Source: QHXW01 sp963847515 (lineage in GTDB: Bacteria > Acidobacteriota > Terriglobia > Bryobacterales > Bryobacteraceae). From it: a stretch of 64,000 bases of DNA. Position 1 is the stretch's first letter; each line of letters begins with the position of its first letter. The DNA is taken from positions 2,167,415 to 2,231,414 of the forward strand of contig CAWKAA010000005.1 of assembly GCA_963847515.1 (NCBI GenBank). Direction: 5' to 3'. Positions 8,315-17,129 of this stretch are shown piece after piece. The position numbers and the translations under genes are program-made. The notes beneath the pieces were generated by a model. That model did not search any database, was not told the origin of the DNA, and worked only from the letters and a program-made list of their open reading frames with translations.

Positions 8315-8632
8315 GCGAACGATTGTAGCTTGGGAGGGAGTTTGGAGCGTACCGCTGGGCCGTGAAACCCCCGTGATTGACCCCTACCATGTATACGGGG
8401 CGGGCGTCCGCCGAGCGCCTTTAGGCTTCTCCGTTCGAGGTTGCCCGTCGCCGGAGCTTGCTCACCAGCGCTTAAGAAATCGAGTCAGACTCCCTTATTT
8501 TTGACTGTTGGATCAAAAATTAGAGGCCCCACCTGCTTTGCAGAAACGCTCCAACACTAATGGTACACGGTGGGGCGGGGATATACAAACTGAGCAGTTA
8601 CGCGAGAGGCAATTATCCTTCGCCTGCGCACC
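8315..8632. other. Intergenic region with one AT-rich stem-loop
   Basis: No coding sequence is visible between the two minus-strand genes. The only structure is a stem-loop at 8497-8520 (ATTTTTGA, 8-nt loop, TCAAAAAT). It could end transcription of the upstream M20 gene but lacks a GC-rich stem. The -10 element of the amidohydrolase lies at the left end. Confidence 0.5.
8322..8327 (-). promoter_or_regulatory. -10-like TACAAT, 7 nt before the amidohydrolase ATG
   Basis: On the minus strand TACAAT is followed by seven bases and the ATG of the amidohydrolase gene, with no Shine-Dalgarno sequence. The spacing fits transcription starting at or next to the start codon. Confidence 0.5.
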
Positions 8633-10171
8633 TCACGCAGCCAGCTCGTACAAATACTCGACGAACGAGAACACGGCGCCGTCCTGGCCTTGCACCTTAG
8701 GATTTTTCGACTCGACGACGTAGTATTCGTCGGGTGCATGCGCACCGCTTCCATGGCCGAGGCCGAAGTGGCCAGCGGGCAGTCGCAAGGGCTCGCCCGT
8801 GAATACGTATCCGGGCCACGACCCGGCACTGCGTGGCCACAGAATCGGATCAATGCCGCCGCGGCGGTAAACGGCTGCCTGTGCCCGGATGAGTCCCGCG
8901 TCGGCGGACGTACTTGTCGGATCGTAGCCGCCCGTCATGTTGACCTCAATGTCGCCGAAGCCGTGATGGGTGAGATGGGCCTTGAGCGCGCCGAGCGCTT
9001 CGGCCTCCGTCATGTCCGGCACCAGCCGCATGTCGATCTTCGCCACTGCGCGGTGAGGAAGAATGGTTTTTCCGCCCGGTCCGGTGTAGCCGCCCACCAG
9101 TCCTTCGATATTGACGGTGGGCCGCGACACAAGAAGCTCCAGCGCCTCCTGCCAGCCCACATCATGCACCCAGCGGTCCACGCCGAGCAGTTTCTTGGCG
9201 CTGGATTCGTCGAGGCGGTGCGCCGCTTCGCGGACCATAACTTTCTCCGCCTCGGAAATCGGCCGGGCCTTCGCCGCCAAGCCTTCGATCGCCGGCGTAT
9301 TGCCGTCGGGCGAAACCAACGTGGCCAGCGCCTGCACCAGGTGCCAGGCGGGGCTGTCCACCCGCGCTTTGTTGCTCGAGTGAATGTCGTGGCGCGGCCC
9401 GCGGCCCCATCGCTCGCCGCTCGATACCAGCTCGAGTTCTACGACGCCTTTGGCCCCGAGAGTGATTTCCACAACGCCGTCAAGGTCCTGCGAGGCGCTG
9501 GGCATGACGATCCCGATGGATCGCGCGAGCGCGGCTTGCACCTCCGGCCGACGCACGATTTGTGGAAAATGCGGCGAACCGATCTCTTCTTCGCCCTCCG
9601 CCACGAGTACCAGATTTACCGGGATCTTGCGCCCAGCGCCTCGTATGGCGTGGAGCGCCGCGAGAAACGAGGACTCCGGGCCCTTTTGATTCACGGCCCC
9701 GCGGCCCACGATCACCCGGCCCACTCCGTCTTTTTCGACCAGCGCGGCCGCCCAGGGTGGCGATGACCACTCCGCCGGATCCACCTGCTTCACGTCGTAC
9801 ATGAAGTAGAGGCCCACGGTTCGTGGAGCGCCGGCATCGAGCGTAGCAAAGATGCCGGGCTGCCCGTCGGTCGGAACCCTCTTCACCTCGCCGAATCCCG
9901 CGTCACGAAGCAAGCGCATGGTGAGATCACAGCCTTCAGTCATGCCGCGGTTTTCGGCGGCAATCGAAGGCTGGCGGATCCATTCCTGGAGGCGCTCGAC
10001 CGCCTCGTGGTGTCGCTTTTCAACCTCGGCGCGAACGGCGTTGAGGTCGCGGGCCTCCGCCCGCACCCGCCGTGGTAGGGCCAGCGCCGCAGCGCCGCCG
10101 ATAGCTTCCTGGAGAAAAGCACGCCGGCCCTGTTGAAGATTCCGGCGGCTGGATTCTTGTGCGTTAGACAT
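8633..10171 (-). CDS. Tat-exported M20-family peptidase-like protein with altered metal ligands
   Basis: The 512-residue protein has a twin-arginine-like leader (QGRRAFLQEAIGGAAALALP) and the overall M20/M25/M40 layout, including LVLVAEGEEEIGSPHF with the catalytic Glu pair near 194-195 and a dimerisation domain around 230-400. Two usual metal-site motifs differ. GHYDV is YFMYDV, so the first metal His is Met124. The GRGxxDxKG motif is GRGAVNQKG, so the bridging Asp is Asn161. It may bind metal differently or act as a non-peptidase hydrolase or binding protein. An AGGGAGGAT ribosome-binding site precedes the ATG. Confidence 0.88.
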   Translation of the reverse strand: MSNAQESSRRNLQQGRRAFLQEAIGGAAALALPRRVRAEARDLNAVRAEVEKRHHEAVERLQEWIRQPSIAAENRGMTEGCDLTMRLLRDAGFGEVKRVPTDGQPGIFATLDAGAPRTVGLYFMYDVKQVDPAEWSSPPWAAALVEKDGVGRVIVGRGAVNQKGPESSFLAALHAIRGAGRKIPVNLVLVAEGEEEIGSPHFPQIVRRPEVQAALARSIGIVMPSASQDLDGVVEITLGAKGVVELELVSSGERWGRGPRHDIHSSNKARVDSPAWHLVQALATLVSPDGNTPAIEGLAAKARPISEAEKVMVREAAHRLDESSAKKLLGVDRWVHDVGWQEALELLVSRPTVNIEGLVGGYTGPGGKTILPHRAVAKIDMRLVPDMTEAEALGALKAHLTHHGFGDIEVNMTGGYDPTSTSADAGLIRAQAAVYRRGGIDPILWPRSAGSWPGYVFTGEPLRLPAGHFGLGHGSGAHAPDEYYVVESKNPKVQGQDGAVFSFVEYLYELAA

Positions 10172-10315
10172 GATCCTCCCTCAAGCGACGGTTGAGTGTT
10201 TTACAGAGTGAGCGCCAGACATTCTACCAGTACCAAGCTTCACGCGGAAACATTTGGCAAGCCTCGACCGCGAGGTGAATCATCCCAGTATTTATCCGAT
10301 GAAGAAGGCAGATGC

Positions 10316-10344
10316 TTGCCGCGTACCTGTAGAACTCATATAAT
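10316..10344 (+). promoter_or_regulatory. Sigma70-type promoter for the copper monooxygenase fusion gene
   Basis: TTGCCG (10316-10321), a 17-nt spacer and a perfect TATAAT (10339-10344) predict a start near 10351, giving a leader of about 55 nt to the ATG at 10406. An AGGAGGA ribosome-binding site lies at 10393-10399. Confidence 0.65.
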
Positions 10345-10405
10345 CTTCAGAACTGCCGCCGGTCAAAAAGGAAGAAGCCTTAGCAGCTAGGCAGGAGGAT
10401 TCGCT

Positions 10406-11731
10406 ATGCGCATCATTTTCTCCTTGGTCACAATCGCCGGCAGCTTGATGGCTGCCAGCAATCCTTCCGTTACCTTTAACAAGCAGGTTCTGCCGCTGTT
10501 GCAGAAGCGTTGCCAGAACTGCCACCGCCCTGGCGAAGCGGCGCCGTTTTCCATGCTGACGTACAAGGAGGCCCGCCCGTGGGCCAAGGCGATGAAAGAA
10601 GCGGTGCTCACGAAGAAGATGCCACCTTGGTTCGCCGATCCCGCGTATGGCCATTTTTCCAATGATCGGCGGCTTGCGCCGGAGGAAGTGAACACGCTCG
10701 TTTCCTGGGTCGACCAGGGCGCGGTGGAAGGCGACTCCAAAGATGCCCCGCCGCCCGTCGAGTTCAATGAAGGCTGGACCATTGGCAAACCGGACGTCGT
10801 CTTCGAAATGCCGGTCGAATACACCGTTCCCGCCAAGGGCACCATCGAGTACACCTACTTCCTGCTGCCCAAGATCTTCAGCGAGGACAAATGGATCGAG
10901 AAGATCGAAGTGCGGCCTGGCGCGCGGTCGGTGGTGCATCACGTGGTGATGGTCTCGCGCCCGCCGGGGTCGAAATGGCTGGAGGAGATGAAGCCGGGAG
11001 TGGCGTGGGTTCCCTCCAAAGAAAAAAACGAAAAGCGCGAGGCCGACACGGGAGAGGGCACATTTCTCCTCGGCGATATCGAGATGGTCTCTGTCTACGT
11101 GCCCGGCGGCTTAGCGTATCAGACCGGACCCGGCCAGGCCCGGCTGATGAAAGCCGGCTCCGATCTGATCTTCCAGATGCATTACACCGCGAGCGGGAAA
11201 CAGACCGTGGACCGCACTCGCGTCGGCATTGTCTTCGCTAAGGAGCAGCCGCACGAACGCGTAGTGAACACATTTATCATGAACACCCGGTTCCGGATCC
11301 CCCCTGGCGCTGCGGACCAGGTGGTAGACGCCAGAGTCACGGTTCATGAGGATGCCACGCTGCTCAATCTTTTCCCACACATGCATTTTCGCGGCAAAGC
11401 ATTCGAATACGAGGTCAAGTATCCGACCGGTGAAACCGAGACGCTGCTCAGTGTGCCGAAATACAACTTCAACTGGCAGCTTACCTACCAGCTCGAACAG
11501 CCTTTGAAATTGCCGAAGGGCACGATTCTCACCGCCATCGCGCACTACGATAACTCGCCCAACAACCCGTACAACCCCGATCCGAAGTCGGAGGTCTACT
11601 GGGGCGATCAGTCCTGGGAGGAAATGCTGGCGGGGTTTGTGGACTTCGCCATTCCACTGAACATGGATCCCAACGATCTGGCCGGACCAAAGAAGGATAA
11701 AGACAAAGAGCAGAAAACCAGCGGCCAGTAG
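10406..11731 (+). CDS. Fusion of CXXCH domain and copper type II monooxygenase-like domain
   Basis: The 441-residue protein has a short signal peptide and then a c-type haem motif CQNCH (36-40) in a small domain with a possible distal Met in KMPPW. The rest follows the peptidylglycine/dopamine monooxygenase plan. His178-His179 (VVHHVVM) and His259 (FQMHYTASG) match the CuH site; His325 and His327 (PHMHFRGK) and Met407 (WEEMLAGF) match the CuM site. All six copper ligands can therefore be assigned. The haem domain could deliver electrons in place of ascorbate. It is periplasmic by inference. Substrate unknown. Promoter and ribosome-binding site are strong, and the tail is Lys-rich. Confidence 0.9.
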   Translation: MRIIFSLVTIAGSLMAASNPSVTFNKQVLPLLQKRCQNCHRPGEAAPFSMLTYKEARPWAKAMKEAVLTKKMPPWFADPAYGHFSNDRRLAPEEVNTLVSWVDQGAVEGDSKDAPPPVEFNEGWTIGKPDVVFEMPVEYTVPAKGTIEYTYFLLPKIFSEDKWIEKIEVRPGARSVVHHVVMVSRPPGSKWLEEMKPGVAWVPSKEKNEKREADTGEGTFLLGDIEMVSVYVPGGLAYQTGPGQARLMKAGSDLIFQMHYTASGKQTVDRTRVGIVFAKEQPHERVVNTFIMNTRFRIPPGAADQVVDARVTVHEDATLLNLFPHMHFRGKAFEYEVKYPTGETETLLSVPKYNFNWQLTYQLEQPLKLPKGTILTAIAHYDNSPNNPYNPDPKSEVYWGDQSWEEMLAGFVDFAIPLNMDPNDLAGPKKDKDKEQKTSGQ

Positions 11732-11785
11732 CGTCTGGATTGGGCATTCTGGGCTGATCTTAGGAGCGCCGGGAGGACCGCGGGA

Positions 11786-11791
11786 TAGAAT
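11786..11791 (+). promoter_or_regulatory. -10-like TAGAAT, 8 nt before the methyltransferase ATG
   Basis: TAGAAT followed by eight bases and the ATG at 11800. The intervening AGCGGGGA has a weak purine run too close to the start for a normal ribosome-binding site, so a leaderless start is plausible. Confidence 0.42.
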
Positions 11792-11799
11792 AGCGGGGA

Positions 11800-13101
11800 A
11801 TGCCCGAACTTGATGTTCTCGATCAAATGCGCTCCGACTGGAACGCCCGCGCCCGCGAGGATGTCCGGTATTACGTTGCCTTCGGCCGCCGCGGCCAGCA
11901 GGATGAGGAGTTTTTTGCATCTGCTTCAGATGTTGTCCGCCAGCTCGAAGAAGAACTCAAGCGCCTCCCCCGTGAAATTTCGCCTGAGGCGCGGCGGGCT
12001 CTCGAAGTGGGCTGTGGTCCCGGCCGACTGCTGCGGCCCATGAGCAGGAACTTCGGCGAAATCCACGGCGCCGATGTTTCCGACGAAATGATCCGCCTGG
12101 CTGAGGAGAGATTCCACGGTGCCGCCGGCATCCGGCTGCACGCCACCAACGGCCGGGACCTCTCGCCCCTTCCCTCCGATTATTTCGATTTTGTCTATTC
12201 CTACGCCGTTTTTCAGCACATTCCCAGCCGTGAAGTGGTGCTCTCCTATTTCGGCGAAATGCGCCGCGTGCTCAAAGCCGGCGGCATCGCCCGCTTCCAG
12301 CTCAATGGCCTCCCGCCGGGCGCTAAAACGCCCGACACCTGGGAGGGCGTGCGGATTTCTCGGCAGGAAGTGGCCGATTTCGCGCGCGGCAACGATCTCC
12401 AGCTTCTGGCCCTTGAGGGCGAGGGCACGCAATACATGTGGACGACGTGGCGCAAACAACCCGCCGCCTGGCGCGGCCACTTGAAGAACACCGGCCCGCA
12501 AGCCGCCGTCGAGCGCAGCGGCAGCGCCCATACCGGCGAGCCCGTTGTGCCCCAATCGGGCCGCTTCGCCTACGCCTCCTTCCGCCTCGAGCGGCTGCCC
12601 GCCGGTTGCGATTTGATCGATCTCGAGGTGAAGTTCGACGGTATCGCCGGCACTGCCTGTTACCTGGGTCCGCCGGAGTGGGACGGCATGGTTCAGCTCA
12701 ACGTGTTCATGCCGCGCGGCGTCCGCGCCGCCGTCGTTCCCGTGGAATTGTTGTGGCTGGGTAAGCCTCTCTGTCCACAAGTCTGGCTGCGAATCATCCC
12801 CCCCGGCCCGGCGGTGCCCCGCGTGTGCTCCGTGACCGACGGCACCAACCTGCTCGCCGGAACGCGTGTCGAAAGCGGCTCGCTCAAGTTGATCCTGGAG
12901 GACCTGTCCGATGCGCCCACGGTTCGCGCTTCGCTGGATGGACAGCCGTTGGACGGCCTCGAGTGGTTCGAGACCGATGCGATCGCCGGCCGGTTTGAAT
13001 TCAACTTGCGGCTGCCTGCGGATGTCACCCCCGGCAGCCATCAGATCGAGCTGTGCCAGGGACCGCGGCGCTTTCCGCCCATCGCCATTGAGGTGGCCTG
13101 A
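11800..13101 (+). CDS. Class I SAM-dependent methyltransferase with extra C-terminal domain
   Basis: Residues 1-200 form a methyltransferase. The SAM motif I is ALEVGCGPGRLLRPM (67-81), the acidic post-I motif is GADVSDEMIRLAEE, and YFDFVYSYAVFQHI (128-141) with MRRVLKAGGIARFQL complete the fold. The remaining about 230 residues are beta-rich with no recognised family; they contain repeated segments such as DLIDLEVKFDGIAGTACYLG and VRASLDGQPLDGLEW. The domain could recognise a glycan or a surface polymer. The next gene, a beta-helix protein, starts directly after the stop, so the two are probably co-expressed. Substrate unknown. Confidence 0.88.
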   Translation: MPELDVLDQMRSDWNARAREDVRYYVAFGRRGQQDEEFFASASDVVRQLEEELKRLPREISPEARRALEVGCGPGRLLRPMSRNFGEIHGADVSDEMIRLAEERFHGAAGIRLHATNGRDLSPLPSDYFDFVYSYAVFQHIPSREVVLSYFGEMRRVLKAGGIARFQLNGLPPGAKTPDTWEGVRISRQEVADFARGNDLQLLALEGEGTQYMWTTWRKQPAAWRGHLKNTGPQAAVERSGSAHTGEPVVPQSGRFAYASFRLERLPAGCDLIDLEVKFDGIAGTACYLGPPEWDGMVQLNVFMPRGVRAAVVPVELLWLGKPLCPQVWLRIIPPGPAVPRVCSVTDGTNLLAGTRVESGSLKLILEDLSDAPTVRASLDGQPLDGLEWFETDAIAGRFEFNLRLPADVTPGSHQIELCQGPRRFPPIAIEVA

Positions 13102-14472
13102 TTGCGCCTGGCCGCTGCGACGGCGGCAGCGGTTGTGGGCGCCTGGGCGCTTCTGCTTTCCGGTCCGCCGCCCGCCATCGACGCGACCCTCCGGCGCGCC
13201 CTATTCTCCGGCACAGGCGTGATCGAACTGCCCGCAGGAGTGATCGACGTTCCCTTGGAGCTAGCCGTCGGCCCACGGTCGCACGATCTCGAAATCCGAG
13301 GGGCGCCTTCCGGTACGACGTTGCGCGCTTCCAGCCATTTTCGCGGTCGCGCGCTGATTCGATGCGACTCAGCCAGCCGGATCCGCTTCACCGGATTTAC
13401 CATTGACGGCAACCGGACGGCACTCGAGCATCCCAGCGGATTGCCTCCATCCAATCAATCCTTCGCCCAATTCACGGCAGGCAATGGAATTCTTGCCGTT
13501 CATGTGAACACTCTCTCCATCTCCGGTGTGCGCTTCGCAGGCGTACCGGGTTTCGCGATTCTCGTCAACCAATCGCGCGACATTTCCGTGGATCGCGTGG
13601 AGATTGCGGACAGCGGCTCCCGCAGCGCGGCGGGCCGGAACAATACGACGGGCGGCATCCTGCTAGAGGAGGGCACAGAGAATTTCCGGGTCACCGGATG
13701 CACGCTCCGCAACGTGCTCGGCAACGGCATCTGGACACACTCGCTCTACACCTCGCCGCGTAACCGCAACGGGCGCATCGCGGACAATCACTTCGAGCGC
13801 ATCGGGCGCGACGCCATCCAGGTGGGGCATGCCACCCTCGTTCGCGTCGAAAACAATACCGGCCGCCTCATCGGATTCCCCCCCGATCTGGTCGGCGCGG
13901 ACGGGGAGCCGGCGGCCATCGACACCGCGGGCGACACGGACCATTGCGTCTATCAAGGCAACCGGTTTGAGGAGATCGACGGCAAATGCATCGATCTTGA
14001 TGGATTTCATGACGGCGAGGTGCGAGCCAATATTTGTGTCAACCGCGGCGCCGCCGGAGATTACCCATACGGACACTATGGCATAGTGATGAACGACAGC
14101 AATCCGGACATGCACTCTCAGGATATCCGCATCGTCGGAAACGAAATCGATGGCGCGCTGTTCGGCGGGATCTTCGTGATCGGCTCTCGAAACCTGATCT
14201 CGCAGAACCGCTTGAAAGGGCTCAACCTCGCGCACTGCCCGCGCAGTTCGGCAACCTGCACCTACGCTCCCGATCAGCCGGATCTTTTGCGCACCGGCAT
14301 TTACCTGGGCGCGGGCGTGTCACGGCCATCCCCGGCCCATGCCAATGTGATCGAACAGAATGACATCTCCGGCTTCGGCATGAGCGCTCACTGCATCGCA
14401 GCGGCTCCCGGCGTTTCGCTCGCCGATAACGATATTGCCCGAAACTCCTGCAAAGACGACGCGTCAAAATGA
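13102..14472 (+). CDS. Right-handed parallel beta-helix protein (pectate-lyase-like fold)
   Basis: The start is TTG, placed directly after the TGA of the methyltransferase gene. It gives MRLAAATAAAVVGAWALLLS, a signal peptide or anchor. The rest of the 456 residues is built of repeated short strands with N-x-[IF]-x-[GN] turns (SRIRFTGFTIDGNRT, DISVDRVEIADSG, NFRVTGCTLRNVLGNGIW, RIVGNEIDGALFGGIFVIG), typical of parallel beta-helix proteins that bind or cleave polysaccharides. Catalytic residues cannot be assigned. It probably acts in the periplasm or at the surface on a glycan. Confidence 0.87.
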   Translation: MRLAAATAAAVVGAWALLLSGPPPAIDATLRRALFSGTGVIELPAGVIDVPLELAVGPRSHDLEIRGAPSGTTLRASSHFRGRALIRCDSASRIRFTGFTIDGNRTALEHPSGLPPSNQSFAQFTAGNGILAVHVNTLSISGVRFAGVPGFAILVNQSRDISVDRVEIADSGSRSAAGRNNTTGGILLEEGTENFRVTGCTLRNVLGNGIWTHSLYTSPRNRNGRIADNHFERIGRDAIQVGHATLVRVENNTGRLIGFPPDLVGADGEPAAIDTAGDTDHCVYQGNRFEEIDGKCIDLDGFHDGEVRANICVNRGAAGDYPYGHYGIVMNDSNPDMHSQDIRIVGNEIDGALFGGIFVIGSRNLISQNRLKGLNLAHCPRSSATCTYAPDQPDLLRTGIYLGAGVSRPSPAHANVIEQNDISGFGMSAHCIAAAPGVSLADNDIARNSCKDDASK

Positions 14473-14474
14473 GG

Positions 14475-14550
14475 AGCCGCGAATGAACGCGAATTCACGC
14501 GAATGAAGTGTCATCTTTATTCGCAGAAAAATTGGCGTTCATTCACGGCC
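14475..14550. terminator. Inverted repeat between convergent genes, possible bidirectional terminator
   Basis: Arms around gaatgaacgc (14481-14490) and gcgttcattc (14535-14544) are perfectly complementary over 10 bp and extend imperfectly to about 20 bp. They lie between the stops of the convergent beta-helix and ferritin-like genes. A further direct copy, gcgaatgaa, lies in the loop. There is no U-run, so termination is only inferred. Confidence 0.4.
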
Positions 14551-14563
14551 TAAAGGGACTTCG

Positions 14564-15778
14564 TCAGTCGTCGTGGCCCGCTTCGCGCTTCGCGGCGTCC
14601 GCCTTAGCAGCCAGATCCATGACGGCCTCCAGGAATCCGGCCGATTGACCCATGAACAGGTTGTCGTTCACGAAGCTTTGGATCGCGGCCACTGCGCCGG
14701 AGTTCGCTGTCGACACAGGCCGGATCACAGAAACCGGGGGCAGGTTGCTGCTCAGAAATACCGTCGGCTCGGGCAAGATCAAATTGGTCTGGAACAGGTT
14801 GTCGTTGTCGCCGGGCGGCGTATTCGGCTGACCCATGGTGTTAAATGGCGGACCGTTCAGATTCGGGAAAACCGTTCCCGTTTCCGGATCGGTCAAGGGC
14901 ACGATATTCCCTGCCTTGTCATGCCAGAGGGCGAAGTGATCGATCTCGACTCCACCGATGCTCAGGACGATTCTCAGCACTTCCAAGTCGGTGACCTTGA
15001 GAGCCATCGTCGGATAGAGGCTCGATCCTCCCTGTTCGATAAACGCAAAGTGAAATCCCGCCGCGTTGGCAATCGCCTGCATGCGCGTCTGCTGCGTGGT
15101 TACAACACCCCCAAAGGGTACGGGTGGTGCTGATTTGAGGGGGTCGGTGTCCTTGTCGCTTATGGGAATGGCGGGCTGATTCTTAATGGTAATCGCTTGA
15201 GGAAAATTGGCGTGCGGATTCACATCGATGTTATCCACGCTCCGATACCGGGTCCACCAACTCGTGTCGACGTCGAGCTGTTTGAGATTGGTGAGGCGTC
15301 CGACTTGCGACGCGCCTGTTGCCGAGCTGGCGAGCGGTTTTAAAAACCCTCTGAAATCTACGGTCTTCTCGCCTTTGGACGCCAGGTAGGCGTTAATGAA
15401 TGCTGCATGGCTCAGCTCATCATCGGTATTGTCGGTGATGTACTGCGGCATGTCGCCATCCAGATTCGTTAGGGCTGTCATGTAGGCCGGATTTCCGCCA
15501 TTCACTCCACCCAGCTCGGCGTACTGTGACCACAGGTCGCTCTCGATCAGTTCAGCGGCTGCCAGAAGGCGCAGAATATCCGCGTCGCCCTTGGGAAGCT
15601 TCTTCGAGTCCGCCCGTGCCAGGCGGCTCCCGGCCACAGCGGCGCCGGCCACTCCGATTCCGTGCAGAAACGAGCGCCGCCTGACCACGCGCCGCCACTG
15701 AACGGCAACATCTCCTCCACCCGGCGAATCGGACTCAGCCGGTGCAGACACACTTCGAGTACGGTCTTCGTCTTTCAT
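14564..15778 (-). CDS. Tat-exported ferritin-like domain protein
   Basis: The 404-residue protein has a Tat leader (VVRRRSFLHGIGVAGAAVAG) after a 30-residue charged extension. The segment ILRLLAAAELIESDLWSQYAELGG, followed later by DDELSHAAFINAYLASKGE and IGGVEIDHFALWHD, has the paired Glu/His helices of the ferritin-like (Ferritin_2-type) proteins common in Acidobacteriota and Bacteroidota. It is longer than plain ferritin-like domains because of Pro- and Asn-rich insertions. It could bind iron in the periplasm, but enzymatic activity is unknown. An AGGAG ribosome-binding site 10-14 nt upstream supports the start. Confidence 0.87.
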   Translation of the reverse strand: MKDEDRTRSVSAPAESDSPGGGDVAVQWRRVVRRRSFLHGIGVAGAAVAGSRLARADSKKLPKGDADILRLLAAAELIESDLWSQYAELGGVNGGNPAYMTALTNLDGDMPQYITDNTDDELSHAAFINAYLASKGEKTVDFRGFLKPLASSATGASQVGRLTNLKQLDVDTSWWTRYRSVDNIDVNPHANFPQAITIKNQPAIPISDKDTDPLKSAPPVPFGGVVTTQQTRMQAIANAAGFHFAFIEQGGSSLYPTMALKVTDLEVLRIVLSIGGVEIDHFALWHDKAGNIVPLTDPETGTVFPNLNGPPFNTMGQPNTPPGDNDNLFQTNLILPEPTVFLSSNLPPVSVIRPVSTANSGAVAAIQSFVNDNLFMGQSAGFLEAVMDLAAKADAAKREAGHDD

Positions 15779-16047
15779 ATTTGTTACGCTCCTGTTTTCC
15801 TAGCGATGATTTTGATGGCGCCACCCAGACGCCATGAGAGAGAATAACCGGGAACCGTGGGGCACATCTGTTAATACGATGTAAACTCGCTGTTTTGTTA
15901 TGGAACGAACACTCCGCGGTTCATACGAGTTACTAAGTACTCCCGTTCGGATTTACGGTAGAGTGTTTCTGCTGGTGGACGTCCTCGTCCCGCTCAAGCC
16001 GGCTGCGGTCCAGGGGGACCGGAACGTCTGAAAAATTCGGTCGTACA

Positions 16048-16127
16048 ACCGCTCGTTCACACTCGCGGCTCTGTAAGTTCTTTCGCAACAAGGAGCTGTT
16101 TCCGAGCCACGAACGTAAGAGAGTGGT
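16048..16127. repeat. Large palindromic repeat, copy 2 (degenerate)
   Basis: Arms at 16048-16071 and 16104-16127 are inverted copies with 17 of 24 positions complementary. The right arm, gagccacgaacgtaagagag, is close to the arm of copy 1 at 2893-2920. The stretch 15779-16169 between the ferritin-like and WYL genes otherwise shows no gene. Confidence 0.55.
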
Positions 16128-16169
16128 GTCCAGGATTTTTTCACAGCTTCCCGCCCCACTGTTCTGGAT

Positions 16170-17123
16170 TCAGACCAGGGCTTGATATCTCGCCGCAATC
16201 GCAAGCGCGCCAGCCAGGACTTTGGTTCGCAGCTCGCACGGCTCAATGACCTCGACGTCGCCGCCGAAACTCAACGCGAACTGCACGGCCTCTTGCTCGA
16301 CGTCAAAACGCAAGCGCACGCGGACCCGATCGCCTTCCGGCACTTCTTCTTCGAGACGCCAGCCGCGATACCGCACCCATCGCATCACCGCCGGGCTCGC
16401 CAGAAAGGTTGCATAGTATCTAGGGAGCTTCTCGCGGAACTCGGCCGCCGACCGGTCCCAATAGACCGTGAGATCGAACTCCGCCGGCCGCATACTCGGC
16501 TCGTCGAGAATCTGCGCTTCGGAAATCCGCGATACACGATAGGTCCGCGGTTCTCCGTGGACGCTCGCCACCAGGTACCATACACTTCCCTTGGCCACCA
16601 GCTCCAGCGGATCGCCGCACCTGTCGCTCACTTCACCAAGCACGCGGCTATAGCGAAAGCGCACTCGGCGGCTGCGCCACAGGGCATCCAGCAGCACCGG
16701 CAAACAGACGGCCGATTCCGCGGAGTCGCGCCAGCCTCGTGAATCGATCAGGATACGTCCGCGCGCAAACTCCGCTTCGTCACGGGCGCCCGCCGGCAGC
16801 GAAGCCTGTAGCTTGATGAGAGCCGCTTCGGCTTCCTGCTTCAGTCCGAGATCCGCCATCAATCGTGGAGGCCTTGCCAGGAACAGCGACTGAATCTCCG
16901 CGGCGCTCAGCCCCGTGAGTTTGGTCTGGTAGTTGTCCAGCAGGCTCCAGCCGCCGCCCGCGCCGCGCTCCGCCATTACCGGCACGCCGGTGCCGCTCAG
17001 CGCATCCATATCGCGCAAGATCGTGCGCTCGGAGACTTCCAAACGCTTCGCAAGTTCGCGCGCCGTCACCCGCCGGTGGATCTGGAGTAACAGCAGGATG
17101 GAAAGCAGCCGGTCAGCCCGCAT
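16170..17123 (-). CDS. HTH-WYL transcriptional regulator (YafY/DeoR-like)
   Basis: The N-terminal 60 residues form a winged helix-turn-helix (MRADRLLSILLLLQIHRRVT and ARELAKRLEVSERTILRDMD). A spacer follows, then a WYL domain at about 140-240, with a degenerate WYL core in SVWYLVASVHGEPRTYRVSRI, and a C-terminal WCX-like extension. The length of 317 matches the family. Members sense small ligands and repress or activate nearby genes. The divergent SDR gene lies about 570 nt away beyond a small frameshifted gene. TACAGT 6 nt before the ATG suggests a leaderless message. Confidence 0.92.
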   Translation of the reverse strand: MRADRLLSILLLLQIHRRVTARELAKRLEVSERTILRDMDALSGTGVPVMAERGAGGGWSLLDNYQTKLTGLSAAEIQSLFLARPPRLMADLGLKQEAEAALIKLQASLPAGARDEAEFARGRILIDSRGWRDSAESAVCLPVLLDALWRSRRVRFRYSRVLGEVSDRCGDPLELVAKGSVWYLVASVHGEPRTYRVSRISEAQILDEPSMRPAEFDLTVYWDRSAAEFREKLPRYYATFLASPAVMRWVRYRGWRLEEEVPEGDRVRVRLRFDVEQEAVQFALSFGGDVEVIEPCELRTKVLAGALAIAARYQALV

Positions 17124-17129
17124 AGAGAA

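Noticed and set aside
8497..8520. AT-rich stem-loop as an intrinsic terminator
   Set aside because: The stem has almost no GC pairs and no separate U-run; kept only as an intergenic structure.
8690..9766. 358-codon plus-strand frame
   Set aside because: Antisense shadow of the M20-type gene; Arg/His-rich product, no ribosome-binding site.
11926..13041. 371-codon minus-strand frame
   Set aside because: Antisense shadow of the methyltransferase gene caused by high GC third positions.
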